A DNA stretch of 64,000 nt from Atherinomorus stipes (lineage: Eukaryota > Chordata > Actinopteri > Atheriniformes > Atherinidae). The notes under the pieces were generated by a model. The model ran no database searches. It worked only from the letters and a program-made list of their open reading frames with translations, and was not told the origin of the DNA. The stretch's first letter is position 1. Every line of letters starts with the position of its first letter. Position numbers and translations under genes: made by a program. The stretch is from positions 551,001-615,000 of the forward strand of contig JALJCO010003012.1 of the NCBI GenBank assembly GCA_023101725.1. Reading direction: 5' to 3'. Of this stretch, positions 12,801 through 25,781 are shown piece by piece.

Positions 12801-15800
12801 AACCACAATCGGTGAAACTCTGAACTCACAGGACAATAGTACTCGTTTGTTTGTTTATAAATTGTACAAACTTCAAGAAACAAGGGTCATGTTGAACAAA
12901 AAAGTTGTCCTTTTACGTTAGACATTAGCAGATACATGTAATGTTACAAAACTAGCATTTTTCACATTTGTAATAAAACTGTCTGTAATACATTAAAGCG
13001 ACTTTAAAGTAGAGATCTTCATATTCTATTTACAAAAAAATACTCACATGTGCGTTTCTTTGGCTGCTGCTGCAGATTTCCTTGCCATTTTGCCCGTATT
13101 TCGCATGCAGTTGTGGGTAGGGATGTATACCGAGTACCGGTATCGTTTGGTACCGGTTCCTAATCTTAACGATACCAGGGTATCGTTAAGATTCTGGACT
13201 AACGATACTCTTATTGATACCTTTTGTACATCTACCTAACCATCGAGTTATCATTACGCAGTCAAATAATCACAATGATGGACTAAGACAGACACAATTC
13301 CCTTATTCTCCCAGCTGTCCTTCACCCACTTTTATGTCCAGGCTTCTTCAAGATCATCTGAACAAATATTCTCCACCGCTGGATCTTGTAACATCTTGTA
13401 ATGTCTTTATTATTTACTCTAAGTTATGTTATAGTATCAATAAGAGAATCGATAAATACCGGTATCGATAAGGAGTATCGATATTGGTATCGGTATCGAT
13501 AAAATCATAACGATATACATCCCTAGTTGTGGGTAATATCATACCGCTCGTTTTCTAGTGTGCCCCGTTTCGAGGGCCAGATAGCCCTACCACTTCCCCC
13601 TCCCCCTCAGTCTGAACCAGAATCGGGACACCACTACCCCTTCACATCAACGCACAAAACGAAGGGTTAGGGCTAAGGGGGTGGGGATTGTCCCGGTGTG
13701 AAACAACCTGGACATTAGCTGAAGAACAACAGTCCAATGCTTATGAAGTCTTGAAGCGTTTGTTTCTTTTCCCTCCATCTGATGTTCACCTTCATCTTGG
13801 TTAATTTTGTGTGACATTTCAAAAGTTTGCATGAAATTAGCTTGACAGCTAGATGGAAGTCATGCATGTAGTCACGCGCATTGTGTATGAGTGAAGAATG
13901 ACAGCCAGTTTGTGATGAGTAAATAAGACTGATGCAAAGAGACACCCGACTGATTAATAACCTGATGCCTCACACGCATATATAAACTGTGCAAATTCAC
14001 CCCACTTCTTAACTGGTATCTATACGGGTAAGCGTGCGTGCAGGAGTGCAGGACAGTGAAGTGTTTATATCCTTTCCTGACCGCTTGCATGTTTGTGCGT
14101 GAGTAGATTGTCCATGTTGGATCGATGTGTGTAATGATTCACACTGGAGATTAAGAGGTGCTATTACACACCTGACCTGTTAAACAGCCCTCTCTCTCTC
14201 TCTCTCTCTCTCTCTGCCTGTCACTTCCTCTGCTTCATGTTCTTCTGTCTCAAACCTTCAACTAATGTCAACATTAAAACTTCAACAAGTACCAGCTTTC
14301 CCCGCAGCCCGTCAATCAGTGGGCCACTCCACAAACTAACAAAAGCCGGGTGAGCCATTCCCCAGGCCCAGGAGTTTTGGAGAACTGAGGGGGCTGAGGA
14401 GTACTTTTGATTCCTCTCTCCTTTGGTGATTTGTTGACTCTTGTGAAGTTCAACGCAGTAAAAAATGTCAGCATTTCCCGAGAATATTCCTCTGTGTTTT
14501 TTCCCCCCACATTGTTTTATCACAGCGGGCCATTTCCCTATGCTGTCACGGAGAGATCAGCACGGCTGTATTGATATACATCTTTCTCTGAGTTTCATGA
14601 AAGGGAAATCATTTACCAGTGGAAAGAAACGTCACTGTTTTTTCCCGATACGATTTGTCCCCCCTTCCCCACACCACACACGCACCCCCGCCCCGCTGCA
14701 GACTTTTTACTTTTATCGTAGGAAGAGGAAATGGATGTCTGTGCGCGCCTCTGTGTAAGTGCGCTTGAGTGTTTGAAGTTGGACGCATGAAAGCTTCCTC
14801 TTCTGTGTGAGCTCAACAGCAGGTGGGCCGGTGTGTGGGTTTGTGTTTGTGTCTGTCGGGTAAAAGGACTGTCAGGACCTGGTGTGTGTTTATGTACGTG
14901 CGCGCGCGTGCTCTTACTTGTTGATTTAGCACACCGATGGCCTCCAGGTTGCTTTGCAGTCTGGAATGCATGTCCTCGATTTTGTTGAGGTTTCGAGCAA
15001 CACGACTCTTCTTTTCAGCGCTGTAAGACAAGTGCCAGCAAACACACAAACAAACGTGCACAAAGAAATTAACTTTAGACTTCCACATTTTGAACTATAG
15101 AAGCTGAAGAAAGAAGAAAAATAAAAACTTTACTTTCCAGAAGCTGCAAACTGACACTGTCTCAAGTAGTTTAGCCTTAGAAGCATTAAGTTTACACTTG
15201 CTTTAACCTATTTTTCTACAATGATGTGCATTTGTGAAGCAGTTTCAGTCAAATGTCCTTAAAAATCTGGGGCATAAAGAAGTTGGCATGCATCATCTTC
15301 ATTATAACCATCTTCATTATAACTTATTACTAAACTCTAAGATGGGTGAGCAAATGGGTTCCAGAAATCATTAAATCATATCAGAAAGTGCATATGAGGG
15401 AGGAGGGAAAAAAAAACAAAAAAACAAAAAAAAAGACAAACGCAAGCGCAGCCAGGGAACATTAAGAGTACAAGAAGCCATTTAAGATTTTAACTGTTTA
15501 TTAAAACTGTTTTGGGAAATGACAAACAAATGTTAGGGTCTCGTATCTTCAGACCCAGGGCTGACTAAGGAATGACTATTAAATTAACGACGGTGGATAA
15601 TGGTGCTCTGTGCGAGCTGAAGAGCTTGCTGCCCCCGCTTTACGCTCTTTCTTTCATGCCCCAATGAACCTGTCCAGTTAGTATTCAAGAAAAAAAAAAG
15701 AAAAAAAAAACCTTCTAAATACTTTATTGAAGACTTCTTAGCCCATTAAAGTACCCCTGTACCTCCCCTATGTTAATTTCCTTGTAAAAGAGCAAGCTGG

Positions 15801-18800
15801 GATTTTCTATCCGCACAGCGGAAAGAGAAGACAGTCCAGTTTTGCTTCAGTTGAGAAGATGCATGCGCTCATTGAAACGCTAATAAATGGCATTATTGTT
15901 CCTGGAGATGTGTGTGTATGGGGTGGGTTAAGACACACACACACTCATAAACTTTTGGCCTTATTATCTACAACTTAAAACATTTATGATAAGAGAAAAC
16001 ATTTGGGAGACGCTACAAGAACTGACATTTTTGTGTGCAACTTTTATGAGATTCATTAGCTCCTGTATATATGTTACCATCTACAGTAAACTTCAAACAC
16101 AAAAAAACAAATAACAGTTGGAGCAACACTGCATAAACCATATCTGGTGAAGCTTCCAGCATCTCTTTAATGATATAGAAGTCATATACAAATGGATATG
16201 AACGATAAAACTGTATATAAAGCAAATAAAAAGCTTATTTTTGATTAGTTTGAGCAAAACAGAAGGAATACTTATGACAGAATGAATAAATAAATGAGTA
16301 CAAATCCATACATGCTCCAGCTGACAGCCCATGATCTGAAACACTTATTAGCAAACTAACTAATTCAGTTTGTTCCATGTTAGCATTTTTTAAAAGAAAC
16401 CTCATTTCCCGAAAATGACATTTACAAACTGGAGATAATTGCGGCTGACCCTTGCAGATCTTTTAATTTCACACCATAATGATGATACAAAGACCACTAA
16501 TAAGAGAAATGCTGGAATTTTCTTTGATCTTTTAAATTATAAATGTCATTTAAAAGATGAGTTCTCTGAGTTTCCATTGCTTCAGTAGGAGCGGAACAAA
16601 AAAAAAAGAAAAAAAAAACAGCGGGCGTAAACTTTAAACACAAGCCAGCGCCATAAAATCCAAAGCGCCACATCTCCACAGATTCTTCAAATGATTTAAA
16701 CTCTTTTCTAGATGGTAATGTGGTCTTCAGCAGATCATGAATCATCACTGCTGCTGAGACAACTGTGTGAGATTTATGCACTGGATGTGAGAGCGCAGCG
16801 ATGCGCCGAGCGCTTGGCATGACGCCTGTGTAAACATATGTTCCCGTGTTTACACGCAAACACAGATGAGTGTAATTAGCGGCCTAACCCAATCAGTGTG
16901 TGTATAATTACAGTCATTAGTGTCAAAGCCAAGCGAGCATGCTCTCTAAACCAGGCAATAAACTACACGGGCTCTCTTGCTCCAGTCCTGCTCATCTTTC
17001 TTATTTACTGCTCTCATTTTGCTGTAAATTTTATGCAAGACTTGACTCTGTTTTTAATGCAGCCTCCTTCTTATCGCCTCTCTCTGTTTCTCTTGTCACT
17101 TTAGTTCAGTGTGTTTGTACAAATCCTCTGCTGTGATCACTGGGTGCTTTTAATTGGAAGCACATCGTTAGCGGTGCGACTGATGAAGCCTGATGCTTTA
17201 TGAGCGCTTCCCCCAGATGGCTTGTGTCACACAGTCGCTGAGTCAATGTTGCCAGAAGCAAACAGCATCAATCTCCACGACCATAACACACAGCATTTTG
17301 TTTTTCATATTTCTGAAGAGCATTTGAGATACTTGAAGTGAAATATGATACGATTCTTTATTATAATTACATATTTTATTGTATTTATTGCTTTCTAGCA
17401 AAAACTCTCCTCCATGGGACAGAAGATATTTCAACAGCATGCTTTATTCTTACTCTTTGTTTGGACACTTTGGACAATATTACCACTGTCTCACAGTCGA
17501 GATAGTGTTTTCATACTGTGTAATTGGGATTGCATGTCATGATCTGTGAGTTTTTGTCCTCAGTGTTTTGCTTTTGTCGTAGTTTTGCCTCAGTCCTGTC
17601 TTATTTTCTGTTTATTTTTGTTGTTTGATCCCCTTTTGCATTCTTTTCAGTTCACTTCCTGTTCCGTTGTCATGCCCCCATGTCACACCTAGTTTCTTTT
17701 GCTGATTGCCTTACCTGCTGCTCACTTTTTAAATGAATAGTACACCCCCAATGGTACACATTCATTTTCTACTCAACCTCATGCTGAGCAAGACTCTGGA
17801 GCACTTTTTTAATATCTCAAATGCAGCCGGAGATCAGACAGGTTTTTGTTTTCCCCCCAACTTTCATATAATGGAGATCACCGGCGCCCCATCCAAAAAG
17901 ATCCATAAAATTCCACAAAACTTGGCAATATTCCTCCATACTGCTCGTTCAATGTAATCCAAGTGTGCTGAGTGGGTAGCGTCCATAATTTACTCCAAAC
18001 AACATCCTTTAGTATATTTTGATAGCTTAAACAGTAGAACATGTAGCTGCCACGAAGCGCGTCCATGAAAGTTCACGACACCACAGAAGCTGCGGCAGAT
18101 GAGATCTTTTTCTTTCTTTCTTTCTTTCTTTCTCTTTCTCTCTTTCTTTCTTTCTCTTTCTTTCTTTCTTTAAATCAATAGCCAATCCCGCTTGTGTTTG
18201 TCAGGGTTTGTCCGCAGCTGGTTCGCGCTGTAAACAGCAAATTTCTTCTTCTACGCTTACAATGTCGGCAGACTGGGTGCTGAACGCCACAGTTTCCGTA
18301 GTGTTGTGAACTATCATGGACGCGCACAGCAGCTACACGTAGTACTGTTTAAGCTATCAAAATATACTAAAGGATGTTGTTTGGAGTAAATTATGGACGC
18401 TACCCACTCAGGACACTTGGATTACATTGAACGAGCAGTATGGAGGAATATTGCCAAGTTTTTGTGGACTTTTATGGATCTTTTTGGATGGGGCGCCAGT
18501 GAACTACATTATATGACAGTTGGGGGAAAACGAAAACCTTTCCGATCTCTGGCTGCATTTGAGATAATAAAAAAGTGCTCAAGAGTCTTGCTCAGCATGA
18601 GGGTGCGTAGAAAAAGAACGCACATCATTCTGTGAGTGTACTACTCCTTTAATTAGTTTCTAGTGTACATAGAGCAGGGGTGGCCAAGTCCTCGAGAGCC
18701 ACAATCTTGCTACTTTTAGAGTCATCTCATCTCCAACACACCTGATTCAAATGAATGGCTATTACCAGTAACTTAACCCCCCCCACTTGGAATTGCAATT

Positions 18801-21800
18801 AATATGGGGGGGGAGAACCCAATTGATTTCAAATAATATTTTTTTTTAAAAAAATTTTATATGATGGAGAAAAGAAGATTGGCGTCATATGGCAAAGCTC
18901 ATCGAACAGAAGAAAAAGGCAGGGGAGAATAGGGGGAAGGGCAAAGGAAGGGGGATGAGAAATAAAAAAAGAAAAAAGTAAAACAAAAAAAAAAGGGGGG
19001 GGGGGGGAGGGGGGGGGGGAGGAAAATAGGAGGGAGGTGTGAAAAAAAAAGAAAAGGGGTGGCTCCAAAACACAACGGGAAAACCATCAAAAACACGGAA
19101 GTGATGGGTTCTAAAATCTCAAACAAAGAAAATAACAAAACCTATAAGAGGGGGGGGGGGGGGGGGGGGCGGGACTGGAAGACCAGAGAGAAAAGCATTA
19201 CCAGGCCTCTGCAGAGCTGAATCCAATGCACACGAGGCAACTCAGGTGTGTTAATGAAGGGATGCCTCCAAAAGTTGCATGATAGCGGCCTTTGGACTTG
19301 CCTCCCTCCCCAATCCAGAGTCTTGGTTTCAGTTGTTGCTTGGAAATTTATTCCTCCCATTCTCATGTCATTAGTTCATGTACTCCATGTTTCAGTTTAT
19401 GTGCTTTAGTCCTCTGTGTTTTTGTTAAACATCACCCATCATCCGCCCACCTGCATGTCCTGCATTTGGATCCTACTCTCCTCATCTCCTGTTGCCCCAA
19501 ATCCTGAAATTGCAATACATTTGGTCTATTTTTTCTATAAAAGCTGCCTTCTATGTTTTAAGTTTGAGGAATCAGAACTAGTACATGGACTTTGTGGCGA
19601 ACAGATTGCATTTATACCTTAAAGGATCTAGGGGCAGAAATTGTGAAAGAATACACATGCATGTCCAGTTTTTTAAGACTAATGGGTGATGAAGTGTTAA
19701 AAAACAAAAAGAAAGAGCCCAGCCACGTCTCTTTCCATGATGTGCTGCAATTCGGTGGCCAGAATTTCCTGCATTGTCCTGCGGATGTGACGTCAATTGA
19801 CGCTGCATACGTGTCCCTGACAGTTTTGATACAGGAAGGAGATGGTTGCGGTGGATTCAAACACTGTAAGGGATACTTATGGATTCTTCTGCTGTCAGCA
19901 AACGATCCCGATCAACTGAAAGACACTAAAAAGTGGCACAACGAAGAAAAAGATATTATCAGTAAACAGTGTTACAGGATCAGTTTTTGCACGCTCCCGT
20001 GCCGGCTTGGCTGGTGGCTGCAGTTACCGCAACGCATCGGTCGAGAGTCTCATTTCTTAATCTTGCCCCTAAATCCTTTGAAGATCCACAATGCAACTTT
20101 TCGACCTTAAAAATCTGCATTTCTGATTGATTTTGATGGCACACCAGCATCTCTGCGTCCTGAGGCTGAGCAACTGCACTATGCTACTTTTCCATCCAGG
20201 ACACAACCTTGACGTTGCAGCCGACTATTGGTTGCACATCGCATCGTGTGATAGCAAACAGATATGAACCAGATATGAACACAGCAGGTGTTTTGAATGG
20301 GCATCATGTTGGATTTGGCAAAGAAATGCAAGGAAACATGACCAGAGGAAGAGAGAAAAAGAAAGAGAGGAAAGGACAGAACAAGGGCCAAGATAAGACT
20401 GTCTGTTACTGGCTGGAGGGAGATCACAGTACAGGTCAATGCAAGTTGGATGCTAGTTTAGCCGTTGATAGGGGGCGAGTCACTGGGAAAATTCCTTTCC
20501 TTCTCAAACCTTCATACTCATTAGCTGCTGAGGAGCTGCCATGCTTAGGTGTTAGGGTTGCATTGACATACAGAGGATGAAAGAGGGATAATAGATAATG
20601 TACCTCTAGGGCTACACACCCATCATGAGGTTCAATCTTAATACTGTTTATAACATGGATGGGCTATTTTATTTCTACATTTCCTCAACTTGTAGTCCCG
20701 CTATCCTGGATTAAATCAATGTGAAGTCGACTCTACTTTCTCCCTGCCTTAGTGGAAATGAAACAAAAACACACACAAAAGACTGAGGTTGTACTGCTGA
20801 GGAACACGGTTAAAGATCATTATTCACCTCATTTTTCCCATTTAATTTTCCCTCAATATGCAAACCTCCGTTCCAAATAGCTTCGTTCTAGGGATAGCTT
20901 AACTAGCCACAAGAGAGGCGTTATGCAATACAATGTCTTACATGGTGACATTAACAAGTCAGAGAAGAAAAGGCTGCACAGCCAGCAAAGTATGGCAAGC
21001 AGTAAAGAGTATTATAACACCTGATGCTATAGACCTTGAGCTTTTGCAACTTTGCAGACCTTTACATGCACAAGAAAAGCAACATAAAAGGCTAAACCTA
21101 CTGTATGAGGCATTGTATGACTTCTTTTAACATTATCTTCTACCTTTTATCTATCTAAAGCCATTTCTATCAGCTGTGTTTGCCTTATCTCCAACTGTCT
21201 GTGGGTTTTATTTGTTAAAAAAGGCACTGTGAAACCCAGGTAATCAAAGTAAATGTCTTTAATACAGGCATATCTAATGACACAACCTTCACTTGGTGTT
21301 GAGTGCTGTCAGTGACAGTGGCAGCAGAGAGACGCTGTTAAGATATACTTTGCCACCAGTAATGAGATTTACACAGAATGTATAGGGCTGCCAAGCTAAT
21401 GTTATGACATATCTGCTTCCGTATAGATGTATGATTTTCATATATATGGCATTTTGGAGTGTGTGCAGGCGGGGGGGGGGGGGGGGGGGGGGGGGGGGTA
21501 TATAATAATGAAATGAAGCAAATTAAGGAGTCTCATAATAAAGAAAAGAGAGGAGAGAGAGAAAAGGGAAAGCAGGGAGAATGGATGGGGAGAAACTATG
21601 GAAGATGCTTTTATTCACTGTTTTTATCTTGTTCCGCGTTATTATATTCGCTCAATCAAAACCCTTCTTATGCACGCATCTATATGAACTGCCTCTCTCG
21701 CTCCTGTCCCACTCTCTTGCTCATTCGCAATTATGAGGGAAAGACAAAGAAAGGCGATTCATCTTTCTGTCGCGGCCCCTTAATGATATCATTAAAATGA

Positions 21801-24800
21801 CTGACAGCTTTGAAAAGCATCGGGAACCTACCCCAGTCAAAACAAATCTGATCCGTTTTGGAAACAGAGCCTGGTGGTTCGTTAGGGGAGGGATTCACGT
21901 GTGTAAAATGGGGTGAGATTTTTTTTTTTTTTTCCTCATGGTGGGGGGGTGTTAATGAGGGATACCTTTGGGGGGGTCACACTGGCAGTATGGGGAGCAC
22001 TGCTGCAGGCAGGTGCCCATACAAACACTTTCTCTCCTATGCATGCGCCCCCTTTTCTCACTTCCATCCTACACCCAATCCCATCTGTGCCACATTCATT
22101 TTCATTGCCTTAATGAACATAATAAATATATCTCCGCTCTATTGATGAATGCTATTTGACAGCCATGGGGGTGGAAAGCAGGAGAGGATAGGCACTTGAT
22201 TGGAGTGTAATCATTGTTAAAGGCCCAGCATGAATAACGTATTCAGATTAAAGAAGAGACATAACACATACGCACACACTCGCACAAGCACACACACAGG
22301 TGGCCTAGGCCCACAGGGTGTTTCATTCACAACTTGGCACTCCTGCTGTTATTATCATCATCAGCTTTGTTCAGGCTAGATTGTGTGTGAAAGAGTGAAA
22401 CATGGTGGACGCCTTTGTTGGACGTGAATGCTTAACTTTGATCAGCTGGTGAATGCAGCGCAAATGCATGCACTTACATGCACTCTCTCTCTCACACACA
22501 CCCCACACACACGCAGATGACTCACGTTTTCCCGTCTTGCCGGATGCCCCGGTCTCCGATCTGAGCCTGCAAACAATTAGAAAATGAAAAACAAACCTGT
22601 TTGTGATCGACTCTTTTGTCTCTCGTTGCTTTTTTTTTTCTTTCCCCCCTCTGCACTTGTTCACCTTGAAGCGTTCCGTGTCTCTCTCCTTCTCATCCGC
22701 CACTTCTTTCAGGCTCTTTACCTCCGCCTTCAACGTGTCATTAGCCACCTGAAGCTGTCTGACAAAAGGAGGAAGATGCAGAGACGGAGTTAAACAGAGA
22801 AATCTACATAGAGAGGCACGCTACGACAGACACCTATTATCATCAAGAGGCTCTTGTTAACACAGCAGACAAATATTCAGCACACCACAGCACTGGTGTC
22901 TGCATCCCTCTTTTTTCCAGTGCAGCCTTAAACCAGCAATTCAGACATTATGTCTGACACACAAACACACTCACACATCAGAGCTTAGTATAATGAAATT
23001 ATTTTTTCCACAGCCATTTAACACCAACCCTTGTGGCCATTTATTCCAGTGTTTTGTTATGCCACCACCTCTCAGACTCAGAACTATTAATAATTCTGAA
23101 ACAGTTTTATTCATGGAAGGGGAAGTGGATATTTCCTATTCATAAAATTTGGATGAAATGTGCAGATTCCTTTTAAATAGAAGCAGAAGCATTCAGCGAG
23201 AGACTCCTGCCATGGAAAAGTCTGCGACTGTGTCCTTCTACTAAAACAAAATCCTTAAAAAAGAAAACACGTGCAGTTTAAATTGAGACAGAGCAGGAAG
23301 CAGACGCACATAAGATCAGGATGCTGCTGGGTGGAGAGAAGGGATGTATGACACTGTCGGGGGGGAGGGATAACAGAAGATGGCTAGACTGCTTTGATCT
23401 CTGGGAAGAGGAATCTGTCACGCCCATGTGTGTGTGTGCGTGTGTGTGTGTGAGTCATGACGATGCAGACATGCTGAAAGACTGGCAGGTGAATATATTT
23501 CAGAGTCCACCTGAATCTCTCCAACACATACATTAAATACATGCTCACACACTCTGTGTTATAACACACTCCCAACCTTATCCTGCTGTCTTTGGTCATC
23601 TTTCGACAGTAAAAATGCTGTGCATGCTCTGTCACGTGTGGCGCTTACTCTTTCTCTTTAGTGAGGATGAGCAGCAGCTTGTCTTGGGCCTTCATCTGGA
23701 CAGAGAGACTCTCACTAGAAGCCCTGCAAGAGGAAAGCAGGTGGATGAGACATCTGTTGTGTTTCACAAACGATTTAAAGAGCAGATGTTTAAATTCTGT
23801 AAACACCATTTTATTCATTTCAAAGAATATGTCTCTTGGAGTTTTTTTAAATTAATAAAGAAGGGAAAAATACTGTATATCCATACTTTTGCTCAGTGAT
23901 CCAAAGGTTGACATTTTTCATGACCAACTGGCTCTCGAAGCGAAGATTTGCATTGTCTGACTGCATCTTCTCCAGCTTTGACTGGACTGTTTTCACCTGC
24001 AGCACAGAAGTTATAGCCATAAAAGAATCATAAAAAGCTGCATTACAAAAAGGCAACTGTGCAAAAACTATGAGGGTTGATCTGATAGGTTTTCACACTT
24101 TACACTGACCCACACTGACTGACAAATGGTCAGTCAATGCATGTATTCAAATATTCAAGTTTAAGCAGAGCTTTGCAGTGTACATATCATATACAACATA
24201 AATGTTTGGTGAAAGAAGCCAAAGGTGTGATTATAGGAAGGTTAAAAAAAGGGGGATAAGTGAAGTTCTAACAGTGGGGAGGCAAAGAAAAGGTGGAAAT
24301 TGCAAAAAACATCAGGAAAAAATGGGTAAATGGAGAATAATGGGGAATGAAAGAGGTGGCATTTTGCAGACAGAGGTATAAATTGCAAGATGAGGCATTA
24401 AGCAGGAGGAAGGAAAGATGGAGGATGGAAGAGAGCAGACAGAGGATGAGATTGGAAAAACAGCACCTGGATGGCACTGGCCAAACTGCTGACTTTTTCA
24501 TTCTGCTTATCAGTCAGGACCTTTCCAGGCCTAAACTCTGGAGACCCTGACATATTACCCTTATCGCCATAGAAACACCTTGATATGCCAAACCATCTTC
24601 CCACAAAGACTTGGACAAACAGAAAAAGTTTCCAACATGTGGGCCGTAACTTAAGCGCTTAAAATGCCAAATGATTAACCTAAAATGTCAAAATACCAAC
24701 TGCTGCAGCGAGGTGGGTGTTCATGTGCGCATGTCTCTGTGTGTATTTTGAATTTCATAAAATATACTTAATTATTTTCTTGATTATGTGTATCTGAGAG

Positions 24801-25743
24801 ACAACATAGGTTTAGAGGTAATACACAAATACTGAGAGCATGTTCTGTTGATGCAGCGCTGAATGTAAAATATTAATCAAATATAGGAACAAATCAAAGG
24901 ATGAGCAAATGTCAGCGAAAATGAGGAATGAAATTACCTTAGATTTAATATAAAATAATGGTTATTAGCAAAAATTTACCACTTAAGTGTATCAGAGCAG
25001 TAAGTAAATACAACACAGGCATTGTTTTAGTTACAAGTTGCAGATTTTAAAGTCAAACTGATCTAAAATGAGTCAGAGTTTAACATCTGATCCAGATCAG
25101 AGATGCATGTTTAGAAGCTGACTGCATGTTTGGCTGATGTTCTGCAGACAACATGGAATCCACAATAAATAATACTGTTAAAATGATGAAACACCTGATT
25201 TATGAGCTGAATAAATGGCCATCCTGAAGATTTCACCTGCCAATTCTCATTTTCCCCCCTTTTTCTTTTTAGAATAAAGTGCAGTATTGTGCATGCTATG
25301 ATCATTAGATGTTTTATAAAGATATGAAAATGACACTTAATATTTGAAAAATCACAACAGGGAATCAAAACTGCACTTTAAACTACATTTGGATAATGAA
25401 AAGGTTGCATTTCAGGAAATAATGATTGGGTGAAAAAAATCTATGGGGACAATAAAATTGGAATAAAAATAAATTATTACATTTTTTAAATAGATTAAAT
25501 CAGGGTGTCAATTGTAACTAAATATAAAAACAAGCAACTCCTGCAGTTTGTGATTTCATCTCTATGCGACGGAAGTTATGTTGAAGAGTTGATTTTACAC
25601 AAACGCACATAAACATATCAGATCATACCATCAAAACCAAAGACAGAAACAAAAACACCCACTGATAAGACATTTGCACACACTGCCTGTTACAAGTACA
25701 AACATCTACACACAGACATGCATACTGTGGCAGAATCTGCCAG

Positions 25744-25781
<38 letters not shown>

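Larger units (their letters stand above)
11440..13702. mobile_element. Probable outer DNA transposon of a nested cluster
   Basis: The edges carry the motifs CCCAATTCCAATTCC, TCCCTACCCTAGCCCTC on the left and GGGTTAGGGCTAAGGGGG, GGGATTGTCCC on the right. These resemble the ends of fish elements that start with a CCCAATTCC-type inverted repeat. Between them lie a TTAA element (11791-12915) and a hAT MITE (13118-13525), so the outer element would be split. The edges are approximate and the ends match only loosely. Confidence 0.35.

Noticed and set aside
18393..18635. 80-codon frame with a plausible-looking protein in the foldback element
   Set aside because: Present only in one arm's orientation; the other arm disrupts the frame, so there is no sign of selection.
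19592..20110. 172-codon plus-strand open frame, the longest in the window
   Set aside because: It runs through both terminal repeats of a MITE and beyond them, has no coiled coil, domain or splice context, and the related copies are not conserved in this frame.
20209..20580. 123-codon plus-strand frame in MITE family D copy 1
   Set aside because: It reads a different frame from the conserved KTRVxI-type remnant and continues past the end of the element; not conserved in copy 2.
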